From assembly GCA_965247125.1 (NCBI GenBank), contig CBDFGO010000001.1, positions 682,001 to 746,000 of the forward strand: DNA of 64,000 bases. The letters are read 5' to 3'. The notes below the pieces were generated by a model, which was not told the DNA's origin, did no database searches, and worked only from the letters and a program-made list of their open reading frames with translations. The position numbers and the translations under genes are program-made. Origin of the DNA: CALBJU01 sp965247125. GTDB taxonomy: Bacteria; Bacteroidota; Rhodothermia; Rhodothermales; UBA10348. Position 1 is the first letter of the stretch. Every line of letters begins with the position of its first letter. Shown in pieces: positions 33,826 through 43,619 of this stretch.

Positions 33826-36800
33826 TACTTAGAGCGAGTGATCGCTATCGATTGCGACGACTGAGAAGTAGTCAATCGTGCAAAATATAGGCCTGGACCC
33901 ACCAACATTCCCTGATCTGCTCTGCCGTCCCAGACGAATACGTGGTGGCCCGCGTCTTTTTCAGCATGTTCAATCGTCGCAATTCGGCGACCCAGAATAT
34001 CATAGATGGTCAATTCTACATAGGTGGGCTCGGGAAGAGCGTACTTCAGCGTTGTGCTTGCTGAAAACGGATTCGGGAAGTTGGGAAAGAGCCGTAATTC
34101 GGTCGGAAGCTCCTCAATTGTGCTGCCTGAGGCGTCGACCTCAAGGCGAAGCGTTCTTTCGAAGCCTGCTCCTGAAGATGCTATCGCGTACCGAGACTCC
34201 GCACGCATGTCTTGTCTGATTCCCGTCGCTGGATCGACGAGAGTCACGGCGTACTCTGGCGGCACCGAGCTCAGGTCAGGAAACTGAACCGAAACAGTTC
34301 CTGCGCGCTCGGACGAGATGTTAAAGGTCCAGAGAGCCAGACCATTGTCCAGTTTTTTCGCCGCTGTCGACAAGGGGTAGTCGGCACCTTCAAACGCCAG
34401 GCGCACAAAGTTGCCGATGGGTGGGGGATCGGCTCGGTTCAGAAGTGTCGATCCTACGACCGCCAAATTGTCAATGTCGCGCGCGCGTCCCATCCGGGCA
34501 TGAATCGGTATGGCCCACTCGGCGACACCACCTTGCTTGGACCCGACCGTACCGAACAGCTCAGAATATTCGGCAATATCGGTACTTGGAGCGATGTAGA
34601 GCGTATCGACCGATCCGGTTTGATTAAAGATCACGTACCCTTCGAAGGGTACGAGCGTTGTGTCATGAGCTTCCCACGCGCCGCTATAGCGCCGGATGTC
34701 AGGCGTGCTGCCGGACTTCGTTGCCAGTAGCGATTGATCGATTTCGAAGTTGAATGGCAAACCGAAAGCCGACCAGCTTGGGGGCAATGAAATCGCAAAT
34801 ACGCTGTCTGTCCGAACAGATGATCCGGCACCCCAATTGATGAATTGCTGCCGGCGCGAAATCAACCAGTAAGCAGATCCTGGCTCAATCGAAATCTGCG
34901 TTTGACTAAGTTCGGCAAGGTTCGAGCGGGCCCGGAAGAAGCGCCAGGAAGACTCGTCATAATTCCCCAACGCTACTTCAAGGATCGTTCCTGCATCGGT
35001 CTGATCAAGGGCAAGGGGGACAGAAATCAGACGGTAGCCGTCCTCTGCCACCCCAGCCTGAATCACCTGGTCCGGGCCCGATGTGGTGGACACAGAGACA
35101 GAAATGACACCGTTTTGTGGTTCGCGATGATCGGCTCGACCGACTACCGAAGCGCTGAAGTAGTACTCCATCCCCTGCTCGGTGAGCAGAAAGCCTGGAA
35201 TGGTCGCGGACCACATTGCTCCGAATTCATTGTTCATTTCAAGGGCAAGAAATTTTTCCTGACCGGCGATACGAAAATTGACTTCAACCTTCGAAATTTC
35301 ACCGCCACCGAGCGAACGTACTTCAGCCTCGACAGGGAGGTCTTCACCTGCTACGGGTGTCGAGAGCGTGGTGCTCCGGGGCAAGATTTCGGCTCCGAGA
35401 ATAGCGGCCAAGGAGATAACCATCGGGCCGCGACGACGCGTCGCAAAATCGGTGTAGTCAACAATGATTTCATCAAATCCGTCTCCATCCAGGTCCCAGA
35501 GCCGCTGGGGAGATTTCCCAGCGGCTGAGGCCGCCGAAAACAGTTCCTGAAGTGGTCCGTGAGATTGATCCAAGATTCGCGAAGCCCTAAGTGATCCATC
35601 TGCGTTGAGAAAGAGCACATAAATTCCACGAACGACTCCAGAAGATTTCTCGCCAGGACCCATGATTAAATCAGGAACGCCGTCTCGATCCAAATCGCCG
35701 ATGCTCTCGATCCAGCCCATGGCTGCACTACCTGGAATGTCGAGGTCTACTCCCGACTCCGGGAGGATGATGGATTTGCTGATTACTGAACCAAGTTCGC
35801 TTAGCAGTAGAACGTGTACGGCTCCTTTTTCTGTCGCTCCGAAGGAGCGCCCGTTCGTCGGAAAGCCAACCGCCAAATCAGGGATGTCGTCTCCATTTAC
35901 GTCTCCGGGAGCAGCGAGGTGCATACCGCCAAAAGTAAAGTTATCGTCGCCGTCTGAGATTGCGATCCGGGCAACACCTTTGGGCTCACCATTCTCCTGC
36001 ATGAATACGATGAAAACGTACCCGGTTTGGCCGCCTCCAGAGTCAACGAACCGCGGTGCACTTATGGCGAGATCACTCACCCCATCGCCGTCGACATCCT
36101 CAAGGTTGACGCTGCTGTGCCCAAATCGAAATCTTCCTCCGAGTTGGTCTGCCATAACGTTGCCAAAAACGTCTTCCAGCATCGTAAAACGGTCAAACGT
36201 CCCGTCCCGATTCATGAATCTTATCTGCGCCCAACCCTCGTAGTCGCCGGACGTAGACCCGGTTTCGAACCGAGGTGTGACGATGATATCGGGCACTCCG
36301 TCGCCATTCAGATCGCCAATCCCGTTTGCGACTTGATCTTCGGTCAGATCCATCGTGCTCTCTCCGATTATAGCAGTGTTGGCCCCCAGATAGTGGACGA
36401 CATTATTGTGAAATAAATCAGGGAATCCGTTGCCATCCAGATCACCAATCAGCGTGGCACGATCATCGAATCCAGCACTCAAATCCTGCGATTGGAGGGA
36501 GAAATTTGAAAATGATGTAATGCGACTGACGGAGGAGTCGGATCCTATTTTGAATTTGTGAACAGCTCCGGCATTTTCTGAGCCCACGTCAGCAAACGGA
36601 AGGCCCATCAAAAAGACGACTTCGGATGTGACCGGGTCAACACTTTCAACGGACACTGAGATATGCCTGTCAAAATCGAATTCAGGACCAGCAGGAAACT
36701 GTGATCGTGAAATTTCTTGATGTGATTGTAAGCTTCCATCAGAAGCGAGCGTTAAAAAGTGGAGAGATCCCGGCGCACCAGATTCAGCTTGTACCGGAAC

Positions 36801-37730
36801 CATGAGGTGAGCAGGACTTCCTGAATCGTCAACTGCTTCGAAAGTCTCGCCAAACGAGCCAGTAGAAGGAAGCCCCAGAAATTCTGCATCAATTTGGTGG
36901 CTCCATTTGATCGTGAAGCCCGCGCTGATGGAGATGATTCGGATTGCGTTGTCATCGGAAACGGCAATTTCAGAAACGTCATCTCCGTCAAGATCTCCTA
37001 TAGCTCTGGCGTGAATTCCAAAATTTGGACTGGTAGAAAACGCTGAGTTGAGCGACAACACATGTTTCGTAATAAATCCAGTTGCATCCGGCAAATTTAG
37101 CGTCATTTCACCCGCTAAGTCGTTAAAGGTGATCGTCTGACTGGATGGTCGATCTTCGCTGATGGATACGTAATCCGATATTCCATCGGCGTTCACGTCT
37201 CCCACGAACACCACCGAGGTAATTTGTGCTACTAGATTCCATGTGTCAGTAAACGATCCACCATCAAGTCCAATTTTGTATGCCTCACGTACCAAAATTC
37301 TAACTGGGGTGCCGAAGTTGGCACTCTGACCGGTTTTCCCCATTACATATACTGAATTTGGGACGGATGACTCAGAAGCATCACGTACCATAATATTTAA
37401 CCCCAGCGAATCTGGTTGAAGATTCTGACCCAGAAATTTGTAGCGCTTGATTGTGCCAACGAGTGATTCGTCTTCCATCATTATGAGCCAGAGGCCACCC
37501 ATCGTAATACTACGGGTACCGGTACGTTCTATTTCTACTAGATTCTCTCCTGGCGCGCCAACCAGGATGTCAGGCACGCCGTTGCCGTCCAGGTCTCCCA
37601 TACTCATCACGGAGTATCCGAATCTGGCGTCTTTCGTGATCGGATTGTTCAGGATCTGAAACGGCTCGAACGATTGAGCTGTTGCCAAGCTGCAGGACAA
37701 CATCAGCGATATGAGAGCTAAGAATCTCAA
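33825..37730 (-). CDS. Giant FG-GAP propeller protein with T9SS sorting domain (paralogue 2)
   Basis: 1301 aa if started at the TTG at 37730, whose last bases overlap the stop of paralogue 1 (TTGA); this start gives a clean signal peptide (MRFLALISLMLSCSLATAQ), whereas the open frame further upstream does not. At least eight FG-GAP/VCBS repeats with Ca-binding D.DGDG..D loops (GDLDGNGVPDILVG, GDLNGDGVPDIIV, GDVNGDDIPDLAVG, WDLDGDGFDEIIVDY), then beta domains (LGAEILPRSTTLSTPVAGEDLPVEA), a Trp-rich module (YSGAWEAHDTTLVPFEGYVIFNQTG), and a T9SS tail (PNFPNPFSASTTLKYALPEPTYVEL...YDILGRRIATIEH). Exported to or beyond the outer membrane. Followed by the sigma gene with a 1-bp overlap. Confidence 0.88.
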   Translation of the reverse strand: MRFLALISLMLSCSLATAQSFEPFQILNNPITKDARFGYSVMSMGDLDGNGVPDILVGAPGENLVEIERTGTRSITMGGLWLIMMEDESLVGTIKRYKFLGQNLQPDSLGLNIMVRDASESSVPNSVYVMGKTGQSANFGTPVRILVREAYKIGLDGGSFTDTWNLVAQITSVVFVGDVNADGISDYVSISEDRPSSQTITFNDLAGEMTLNLPDATGFITKHVLSLNSAFSTSPNFGIHARAIGDLDGDDVSEIAVSDDNAIRIISISAGFTIKWSHQIDAEFLGLPSTGSFGETFEAVDDSGSPAHLMVPVQAESGAPGSLHFLTLASDGSLQSHQEISRSQFPAGPEFDFDRHISVSVESVDPVTSEVVFLMGLPFADVGSENAGAVHKFKIGSDSSVSRITSFSNFSLQSQDLSAGFDDRATLIGDLDGNGFPDLFHNNVVHYLGANTAIIGESTMDLTEDQVANGIGDLNGDGVPDIIVTPRFETGSTSGDYEGWAQIRFMNRDGTFDRFTMLEDVFGNVMADQLGGRFRFGHSSVNLEDVDGDGVSDLAISAPRFVDSGGGQTGYVFIVFMQENGEPKGVARIAISDGDDNFTFGGMHLAAPGDVNGDDIPDLAVGFPTNGRSFGATEKGAVHVLLLSELGSVISKSIILPESGVDLDIPGSAAMGWIESIGDLDRDGVPDLIMGPGEKSSGVVRGIYVLFLNADGSLRASRILDQSHGPLQELFSAASAAGKSPQRLWDLDGDGFDEIIVDYTDFATRRRGPMVISLAAILGAEILPRSTTLSTPVAGEDLPVEAEVRSLGGGEISKVEVNFRIAGQEKFLALEMNNEFGAMWSATIPGFLLTEQGMEYYFSASVVGRADHREPQNGVISVSVSTTSGPDQVIQAGVAEDGYRLISVPLALDQTDAGTILEVALGNYDESSWRFFRARSNLAELSQTQISIEPGSAYWLISRRQQFINWGAGSSVRTDSVFAISLPPSWSAFGLPFNFEIDQSLLATKSGSTPDIRRYSGAWEAHDTTLVPFEGYVIFNQTGSVDTLYIAPSTDIAEYSELFGTVGSKQGGVAEWAIPIHARMGRARDIDNLAVVGSTLLNRADPPPIGNFVRLAFEGADYPLSTAAKKLDNGLALWTFNISSERAGTVSVQFPDLSSVPPEYAVTLVDPATGIRQDMRAESRYAIASSGAGFERTLRLEVDASGSTIEELPTELRLFPNFPNPFSASTTLKYALPEPTYVELTIYDILGRRIATIEHAEKDAGHHVFVWDGRADQGMLVGPGLYFARLTTSQSSQSIAITRSK

Positions 37731-40700
37731 TTGATTCGGGTGATGGTCACTGATTCTGAAAAGTTGCCTGCTGTGAATCGAGCCAGGTACAAACCGGGAG
37801 CAAGTGCATTTCCGTGTCCTGTTCGTCCGTCCCAAACGAGAACGTGATTGCCAGCGGGCTTTTCGCCATGAACCAGCGTCGTAACTCTGCGCCCGAGGAT
37901 ATCGTAAATCGTCAGTTCCACCGAGGTGGCCTCGGGAAGAGCATACTTAAGCGTTGTGCTCGCTGAGAAGGGATTAGGGAAGTTGGGAAAGAGCCGGAGT
38001 TCGGTCGGAAGCTCTTCAATCGTGCTACCTGCGGCATTCACCTCCAGATGAAGCGTTCGCTCGAAGCCTGCTCCTGAGGAAGCCACGGTGTACAGCGCGG
38101 CCGCACGAAGATCTTGTCTGATTCCCGTCGCCGGGTCAACAAGGGTGACGGCGTACTCGGGTGGCACTGAACTCACGTCAGGAAACTGAACCGTAACGCT
38201 TCCCGCGCGCTCAGACGAGACGTTAAAAGTCCAGCGAGCCACACCATTGTCCAATTTTTTCGCTGCTGTCGACAAGGGGTAGTCGGCACCTTCAAACGCC
38301 AGGCGCACGAAGTTGCCAATGGGAGGGGGATCGGCTCGGTTCAGAAGCGCTGATCCAACGACTGCCAAATTGTCAATGTCGCGAGCACGTCCCATCCGGG
38401 CATGAATGGGAATGGACCAGTCAATCTCGCTATTTCGCTTCGAGGCACCAGAACCAAACAACCCTGAGATGGCCGCCACCTCGGTACTCGGGGCGACATA
38501 AAGTGTATCGATAGCACCTGTGTCGTTGAATATTGCATATCCCTCAAAGGGCACCAGCGCTTCATCCTGCTGCTCCCAGCCGCCGGTGTAGCGGCGGATA
38601 TCCGGCACACCTCCTGACTTTGTAGTTAGAAGCGATTGATCCAGATCATAGTTGAACGGCAAGCCAAACGCAGACCACTGAGTGGGTAGGCGAATGGCGA
38701 AAACGCTGTCCGTTCGCACGGATGTCCCAACACCCCAGTTTAGAATGCGTTGATCCCGAGAAATCAACCAGTACGCCAATCCCGGCTCAATTGATAACGG
38801 TGCCTGATTCAGTTCTGAAACGTCCCTATCCGTATCGAAAAATCTCCACGAGGACGGGGAATATTCTCCCAGCGATGAGGTCAGCACTGTCAACGCATCG
38901 GTTTCCGTCAGTGCCAGGGGAACGGAGACTAATCGGTAACCATCCTCTGCCACACCGGATTGAACGATTCTTTCAATGTCTGAAGCCGTCGTCACCGGGA
39001 CAGAGAAAACACCGAGTTCGGGCTCCCTATGATCAGCTCTTCCGATCACCGATGCGCTTAGAAAGTACTCGATGCCTTGACTGGACAGGAGGAAGCCCGG
39101 AATTTCTGCTGACCAGTCATCGCGGCCAAGATTTTCCATATCCAGCGTCAGAAAACTGGCCTGACCTGCGCGGCGGAAATTTATCAGCGCACCTGAAATC
39201 GCGTCTCTGCCAAGTGAACGAACTATCGCTCTAATCTGAAGATCATCTCCTTCTTTGGGAGCGTTGGGTTCAACGGTTGGCGACAGTATTTCTGCTCCTA
39301 GAAGTGGTGCGAGTGAAATAACCATTGGACCTCGCGCCCCTGAAAATTCATCGAGGTAATCAACAATGATCTCCTTTAGACCGTCTCCGTCCATGTCCCA
39401 AAGCTGCTGAGGATACTTTCCTGCTGATATAGCTGATTGAAAAAGATCTTGAAGCGGGCCATGATCCTGATCGATGAGCCGGTACGCACGAAGCGATCCA
39501 TCGGGATTGAGAAACAACACTCGAAATCCTCGAACTGAGCTCGAAAACTCGTCACCCGGACCCACGAGCAAATCGGGAGTGCCGTCGTCATCTACATCAC
39601 CGGCAGCAGCAATCCATGCTACAGCGGCCGCGTTCGGAAAAATTTCTGCGTTGACCGTTTCCACAGACATAATCGATCTGTGCTGAACAGTAGCATCTCG
39701 GTTCAAAAGGAGTACGTGAATAGCACCTTCTCCAGCCTGCGAATCCGAAATACCGCCGTTGTGAGGCAATCCCACGGCGAGATCCGGAATACCATCTGCG
39801 TTTACATCTCCTAATCCCGCCAGGTACATTCCCGCAGCGGTGTAATTACCGCTTCCATCATCGGGAAACTCAATTCTGGATATTGTCTCCGGGACACCAT
39901 CTCGTGCCATCAAAAATACCCAAACTTGTCCGGAGCCTACCCCTGCTGCGCTAATCGCAATATCGTCTACGCCATCATCGTTCAGATCACCAATTCGTGT
40001 CACGGAATGTCCGAATCGGTCTTGATCGCCTAGAAGACTGAACATCGGACTGCCCGGCACATCGGCCAGTTCAAGGAATTCGCCCACCCTTACACCATTA
40101 TTCAAAAACTGAATTTCAGCCGATCCTTGGAATCTGTCTTGAACCAGCCAGACAGGCGTCGTTATAACATCGTCGAAACCATCGCCGTTCAGATCCCCGA
40201 TCGGGTGAACGACATCTTCCGGGAATCCACGCTTAGTTCCGACTACTTCACCATTCTCGTTCAACAAATAGATGGTTTCCTGGGAATGTAGATCCGGGAA
40301 CCCATTGCCATCCATATCTCCAATCAAGTGAGCCCTCTGATCGAATCCGGACCCGAACCGCTGCCTGTCCAACGTTTTGTTGGAGAGGGTGAACAAGGGG
40401 GTTATATCGAGATTGGGTTGAACTCGAACCTTGTGAACCGCGCCTGTATCTGTTCCCAGAATATCTGAATATGGCGTACCGATCAACAGCTCAAAAGTAC
40501 CAGAAACGGGATCCAAGTTCTCAACCGATACATCGAAGTGATGATCTAGATCGATATTGCTTCCCACTGAAAATGCAGATTGGGGAATGGTTTCATGGTC
40601 AGTCACCTCTCCGAGAGGCCCAAAACCAAGGAGGTGCAGGGAACCCGGCAGGTCGCCTCTACCTGGCGATGCCACCACGAGATGGGCGAGATCTCCACCG

Positions 40701-41596
40701 GGATCAAGCGATGCCAGGTTTCTTCCGAATCTCCCTCCGGGATCCAATCCCAGTGATGAAGCGGAAATCTCTTTCGTCCATGCAATATCAAGATTTGAGT
40801 TCAACGAGATGATCCATATTTCATCGTCGCCTGAGAGCGCTATTTCAGGCAGACTGTCTCCGTTCAGGTCGCCGACTGCCGCGCTGCGGAGTCCGAATCG
40901 CGGGTTGAAGGATAGTTCGCCGTTGAACGCGAGTCTTCTGTCAAAATGAACGCCATCTGGGTCTCCGAAATACAAAGAAATTTGCCCGGATTGCTCCAAA
41001 GTCGGCAGCTGATTGCCAAAGAGTTCTTCATGTTGTTTGACACCCAGAAAATCTTCGAATCCATCTCCATTAATGTCGCCCAATGACGTAAATGAGGCTT
41101 CTTGTGGGAAGCTTGAAATGTTTTGAACTGTGCCGTCCTGATTCAGACGGACTTTCCACTGCTCACGTGTCTGTACTGGTCGACCTTGCCCTAAACTGGG
41201 GTCGAGAAGCGACGAAACGATCAGTTCAACAAGTTCTTCGCCACTGGCCGTCCTTAACACTTGGAGTTCAATCCCGACTGAATCGGCTTCGAAGAAGTTT
41301 GACTCCTCGATGAAAAATCGGTGGATGTTCGACACAGTGGATTCCGTCTGCATCATCAAAATCCAAAAACTTCCGAGTCGGACTACGCCAGGTCCCGACT
41401 CATCGACACCCGGCACACCTACTGCGTAGTCTTGCGCACCATTGCCGTTCAAGTCTTCAAGACTTGCCACCGAATAACCAAACTGGGCATTGTCGGCAAT
41501 GGGATTACGAAGGATCAGGAATGGCTCAAATGACTGTGCGGTCGACGGATCGATCAGCAGCAGAAGAGACGCGAATATGATGAGTTGGACTTTCAC
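37727..41596 (-). CDS. Giant FG-GAP propeller protein with T9SS sorting domain (paralogue 1)
   Basis: 1289 aa from a GTG at 41596, five bases after the preceding stop. Signal peptide MKVQLIIFASLLLLIDPSTAQ, then SFEPFLILRNPI, the same opening as paralogue 2. FG-GAP blades include EDLNGNGAQDYAVG, GDINGDGFEDFLG, GDMDGNGFPDLHS, GDLNDDGVDDIAISA, GDVNADGIPDLAVG, WDMDGDGLKEIIVDY. The C-terminal 500 residues are far more alike to paralogue 2 than the N-terminal parts, down to DNA level over the stretch encoding HARMGRARDIDNLAVVG and NRADPPPIGNFVRLAFEG. T9SS tail PNFPNPFSASTTLKYALPEATSVELTIYDILGRR. Probably a surface ligand- or adhesion-type propeller. Confidence 0.88.
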   Translation of the reverse strand: MKVQLIIFASLLLLIDPSTAQSFEPFLILRNPIADNAQFGYSVASLEDLNGNGAQDYAVGVPGVDESGPGVVRLGSFWILMMQTESTVSNIHRFFIEESNFFEADSVGIELQVLRTASGEELVELIVSSLLDPSLGQGRPVQTREQWKVRLNQDGTVQNISSFPQEASFTSLGDINGDGFEDFLGVKQHEELFGNQLPTLEQSGQISLYFGDPDGVHFDRRLAFNGELSFNPRFGLRSAAVGDLNGDSLPEIALSGDDEIWIISLNSNLDIAWTKEISASSLGLDPGGRFGRNLASLDPGGDLAHLVVASPGRGDLPGSLHLLGFGPLGEVTDHETIPQSAFSVGSNIDLDHHFDVSVENLDPVSGTFELLIGTPYSDILGTDTGAVHKVRVQPNLDITPLFTLSNKTLDRQRFGSGFDQRAHLIGDMDGNGFPDLHSQETIYLLNENGEVVGTKRGFPEDVVHPIGDLNGDGFDDVITTPVWLVQDRFQGSAEIQFLNNGVRVGEFLELADVPGSPMFSLLGDQDRFGHSVTRIGDLNDDGVDDIAISAAGVGSGQVWVFLMARDGVPETISRIEFPDDGSGNYTAAGMYLAGLGDVNADGIPDLAVGLPHNGGISDSQAGEGAIHVLLLNRDATVQHRSIMSVETVNAEIFPNAAAVAWIAAAGDVDDDGTPDLLVGPGDEFSSSVRGFRVLFLNPDGSLRAYRLIDQDHGPLQDLFQSAISAGKYPQQLWDMDGDGLKEIIVDYLDEFSGARGPMVISLAPLLGAEILSPTVEPNAPKEGDDLQIRAIVRSLGRDAISGALINFRRAGQASFLTLDMENLGRDDWSAEIPGFLLSSQGIEYFLSASVIGRADHREPELGVFSVPVTTASDIERIVQSGVAEDGYRLVSVPLALTETDALTVLTSSLGEYSPSSWRFFDTDRDVSELNQAPLSIEPGLAYWLISRDQRILNWGVGTSVRTDSVFAIRLPTQWSAFGLPFNYDLDQSLLTTKSGGVPDIRRYTGGWEQQDEALVPFEGYAIFNDTGAIDTLYVAPSTEVAAISGLFGSGASKRNSEIDWSIPIHARMGRARDIDNLAVVGSALLNRADPPPIGNFVRLAFEGADYPLSTAAKKLDNGVARWTFNVSSERAGSVTVQFPDVSSVPPEYAVTLVDPATGIRQDLRAAALYTVASSGAGFERTLHLEVNAAGSTIEELPTELRLFPNFPNPFSASTTLKYALPEATSVELTIYDILGRRVTTLVHGEKPAGNHVLVWDGRTGHGNALAPGLYLARFTAGNFSESVTITRIN

Positions 41597-41601
41597 TTCA
41601 A

Positions 41602-42108
41602 CTAGTTCGGGAAAGCCGGTGGAAGAGGAAGATTCGGTACAGGATCATTTTGAAGCAGAATGGGAATGGCGACGATCGTAGCGACGACCACAGTTCTACC
41701 GGTCCAACTCTTCCAGCTATTACCTTTCCACAACCACGAATACCAGGTCGGCTTCAGGTCGTCGACCATCTGGGTGAACAGAACGGGATCGGTGGCGGGA
41801 TTCGAGCGAAATCGTGAATTATACCGAAGAAGCTGACGAAGCGTCGTTCGCGCCTGCGCCAATGAGTCGGTGGCCAGATACGAGAGCGCGACCAGGCGGT
41901 AAGCGTCCGTACGGTCGGTACGAGCCGAGAAACCGGTTGCCAGACATGGATTCAGCAGCTCGAACGTGCTGTGAAAGCGCCCGAACTCGTACGCACGTGT
42001 AGCGTTTTGCAATATCAACGCCGAGCACATAGTCTGCGCATTCGCCGTCCCGGAGGGTATTCCTGTTATTCCAACGCAAAGCAGAATGATTGATAGGATC
42101 TTTTTCAT
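41602..42108 (-). CDS. Small exported TPR-like protein with C-terminal TM segment
   Basis: 168 aa from the ATG at 42108 (MKKILSIILLCVGITG...ANAQ signal peptide). The open frame further upstream overlaps the WD40 gene and is not protein-like. Mature part: CSALILQNATRAYEFGRFHSTFELLNPCLATGF ... YRLVALSYLATDSLAQARTTLRQLLRYNSRFRSNPATDPVLFTQMVDDLKP, a one-and-a-half TPR unit with two cysteines, then WYSWLWKGNSWKSW and a hydrophobic stretch TVVVATIVAIPILLQ. It is 74 bp after the WD40 gene and 5 bp before the first giant protein. Likely a periplasmic membrane-bound adaptor of the operon; this is inference. Confidence 0.7.
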   Translation of the reverse strand: MKKILSIILLCVGITGIPSGTANAQTMCSALILQNATRAYEFGRFHSTFELLNPCLATGFSARTDRTDAYRLVALSYLATDSLAQARTTLRQLLRYNSRFRSNPATDPVLFTQMVDDLKPTWYSWLWKGNSWKSWTGRTVVVATIVAIPILLQNDPVPNLPLPPAFPN

Positions 42109-42182
42109 TTGTTTGTGATGCTTATCGGGGTGCTCAGTTCGTCCGGGTGATGGTGATCGATTTAGCCTGGTTTCAGAGAGCC

Positions 42183-43616
42183 TCAGTTGCGTGCTGTTGC
42201 CAAGTTTGAACATGTTGAGCCGTATTCGGCCATATCAAAATCGGCGCCAACAAATCGATCCCACTCCTCAGATGTTAGCTGTCGATCTCCGACGGTGGAA
42301 CACACGCGGCCCGCAAGCTCTTCGGTATCGATGTTGTAGAGATGGGCTGATCGGTCATTTGAGGCAGACAATACATGGGCGCCATCCTGGCTGAATGTCA
42401 CTGAGTGGACCCAGGAGGTATGATCCTGAAGAATGATGGGGTCTGAACCAGGTTGATCGCGCTTCCAGATCTGGATTGAATGATCGGAGCTTCCACTGGC
42501 GAGCCTGGTACCGTCTGGGCTGAATGCGAGATCATTTATTGGTCCCTCGTGGCCCCTGTACCGTAGCGAAAGAGCACTTCCGTCGAGCCCCCAGTGTTTC
42601 ACCGAAGTGCTGTCACCACCGGTAACGATGATATCCGCTGTTGGGTCGAATGCAACTGCGTGTACGCGTCCCTGGTCAGCGTCGAATCGCGCGGTTTCGC
42701 CCTGTCCGAATGTCCACAGGACTACGCTGCCGTTTTCGAGTGCAAATGCGGCAAGATCCTCGCCGCGGATCGCGATGTCTCTAATTCGAGATTCAAGCCG
42801 GAGCTCTTCTGCAATTGACCCATCAGCCAGGCTGATGAGCATCGCTTGGCCCGAAGCGGTACCTGCGACGATGTATGATTCGTTCCTGGAAATCTCCAGC
42901 GCCCATACAGCGTCATCCATTCTTGCAAGGCGGGAAAGCCTGTAGCTCCCTTCTTCGTCCATTCGAGCCATTTGAACCGAACCATCGTCTGTACCGATGA
43001 TTATCGCCGATCCATTGTCAAACACCCGTACATCGCGGACGCTTCCTGACGACTGAAAAGAATCCCACAATTCCAGGTTGCGCTCGCTTACGAGGTAGGC
43101 CTCAATCTGAGCGTCTTCTGTTCCGATTATCAGCATCGAACCATCTGCGCTGAGGTCCGCTGATCGAACGGCTCCTCCGGGTGAGGGAGCAATAAAAGGA
43201 CCTCCAAGTGCCTGAGAACCGTCCTGTACGAGCTCATTCAATGCTCCTACCAGGGCGTCGTAGACCGGGTCTTCATGGGCGTTATCGGTGCGCTGTCCGA
43301 ATGAAAATGCCTGCCGGGCAAGGAGAGCGCCAAGCGCTGGATCACCAAGCCTCGTTTGACGACGTGCAGCATCGGCAAGCGCTATAACGAGTGTTTCCAT
43401 TCGCGCCTGAACCGATTCCGCCAGTAGGCCTTCTGCCACCGTCCTGAGGGAGTCAGCTACTTGCCTCTGAATGTCCAAATTCCGATTCGCTTCGAGAGTC
43501 GCCGTGCTCAGGGAATCCGCCACGCGAGATTGCACGATAAGTTGTGCATTTGTGCTTTGCGTGGTTTGATTCAGCGCTTCGACTTGTCTGACTTGCTCAG
43601 CCAGCTGATCAGCGGT
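42183..43616 (-). CDS. Coiled coil-WD40 half of an AAA-TM-WD40 protein, separated by an in-frame stop
   Basis: Continues the frame of the AAA ATPase gene after a TGA at 43617-43619. Residues just after the stop (TADQLAEQVRQVEALNQT...) extend the same coiled coil that ends the upstream product. If translated alone, the first usable start is a GTG at 43535 (450 aa). Seven WD40 blades follow (VRSADLSADGSMLIIGTED, VRDVRVFDNGSAIIIGTDDG, VWALEISRNESYIVAGT, VHAVAFDPTADIIVTGGD, INDLAFSPDGTRLASGSSDHSIQIW, VHSVTFSQDGAHVLSASNDRS) and a tail with RVCSTVGDRQLTSEEWDRFVG, typical of nSTAND-WD40 proteins. Reading straight through gives a 917-residue protein. Confidence 0.85.
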   Translation of the reverse strand, partial: TADQLAEQVRQVEALNQTTQSTNAQLIVQSRVADSLSTATLEANRNLDIQRQVADSLRTVAEGLLAESVQARMETLVIALADAARRQTRLGDPALGALLARQAFSFGQRTDNAHEDPVYDALVGALNELVQDGSQALGGPFIAPSPGGAVRSADLSADGSMLIIGTEDAQIEAYLVSERNLELWDSFQSSGSVRDVRVFDNGSAIIIGTDDGSVQMARMDEEGSYRLSRLARMDDAVWALEISRNESYIVAGTASGQAMLISLADGSIAEELRLESRIRDIAIRGEDLAAFALENGSVVLWTFGQGETARFDADQGRVHAVAFDPTADIIVTGGDSTSVKHWGLDGSALSLRYRGHEGPINDLAFSPDGTRLASGSSDHSIQIWKRDQPGSDPIILQDHTSWVHSVTFSQDGAHVLSASNDRSAHLYNIDTEELAGRVCSTVGDRQLTSEEWDRFVGADFDMAEYGSTCSNLATARN

Positions 43617-43619
43617 TCA
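43617..43619 (-). other. In-frame TGA codon inside the AAA-coiled coil-WD40 reading frame
   Basis: The frame is open from 44936 to 42183 except for this one codon. Coiled-coil sequence (ANSLRADAV before, TADQLAEQV after) continues across it. One transition from CGA (Arg) would create it. No tRNA-Sec or SECIS-like context was seen. Confidence 0.85.

Noticed and set aside
43617..43619. Selenocysteine codon
   Set aside because: It lies in a coiled coil, no redox motif or stem-loop element follows, and no selenocysteine genes are in the window.
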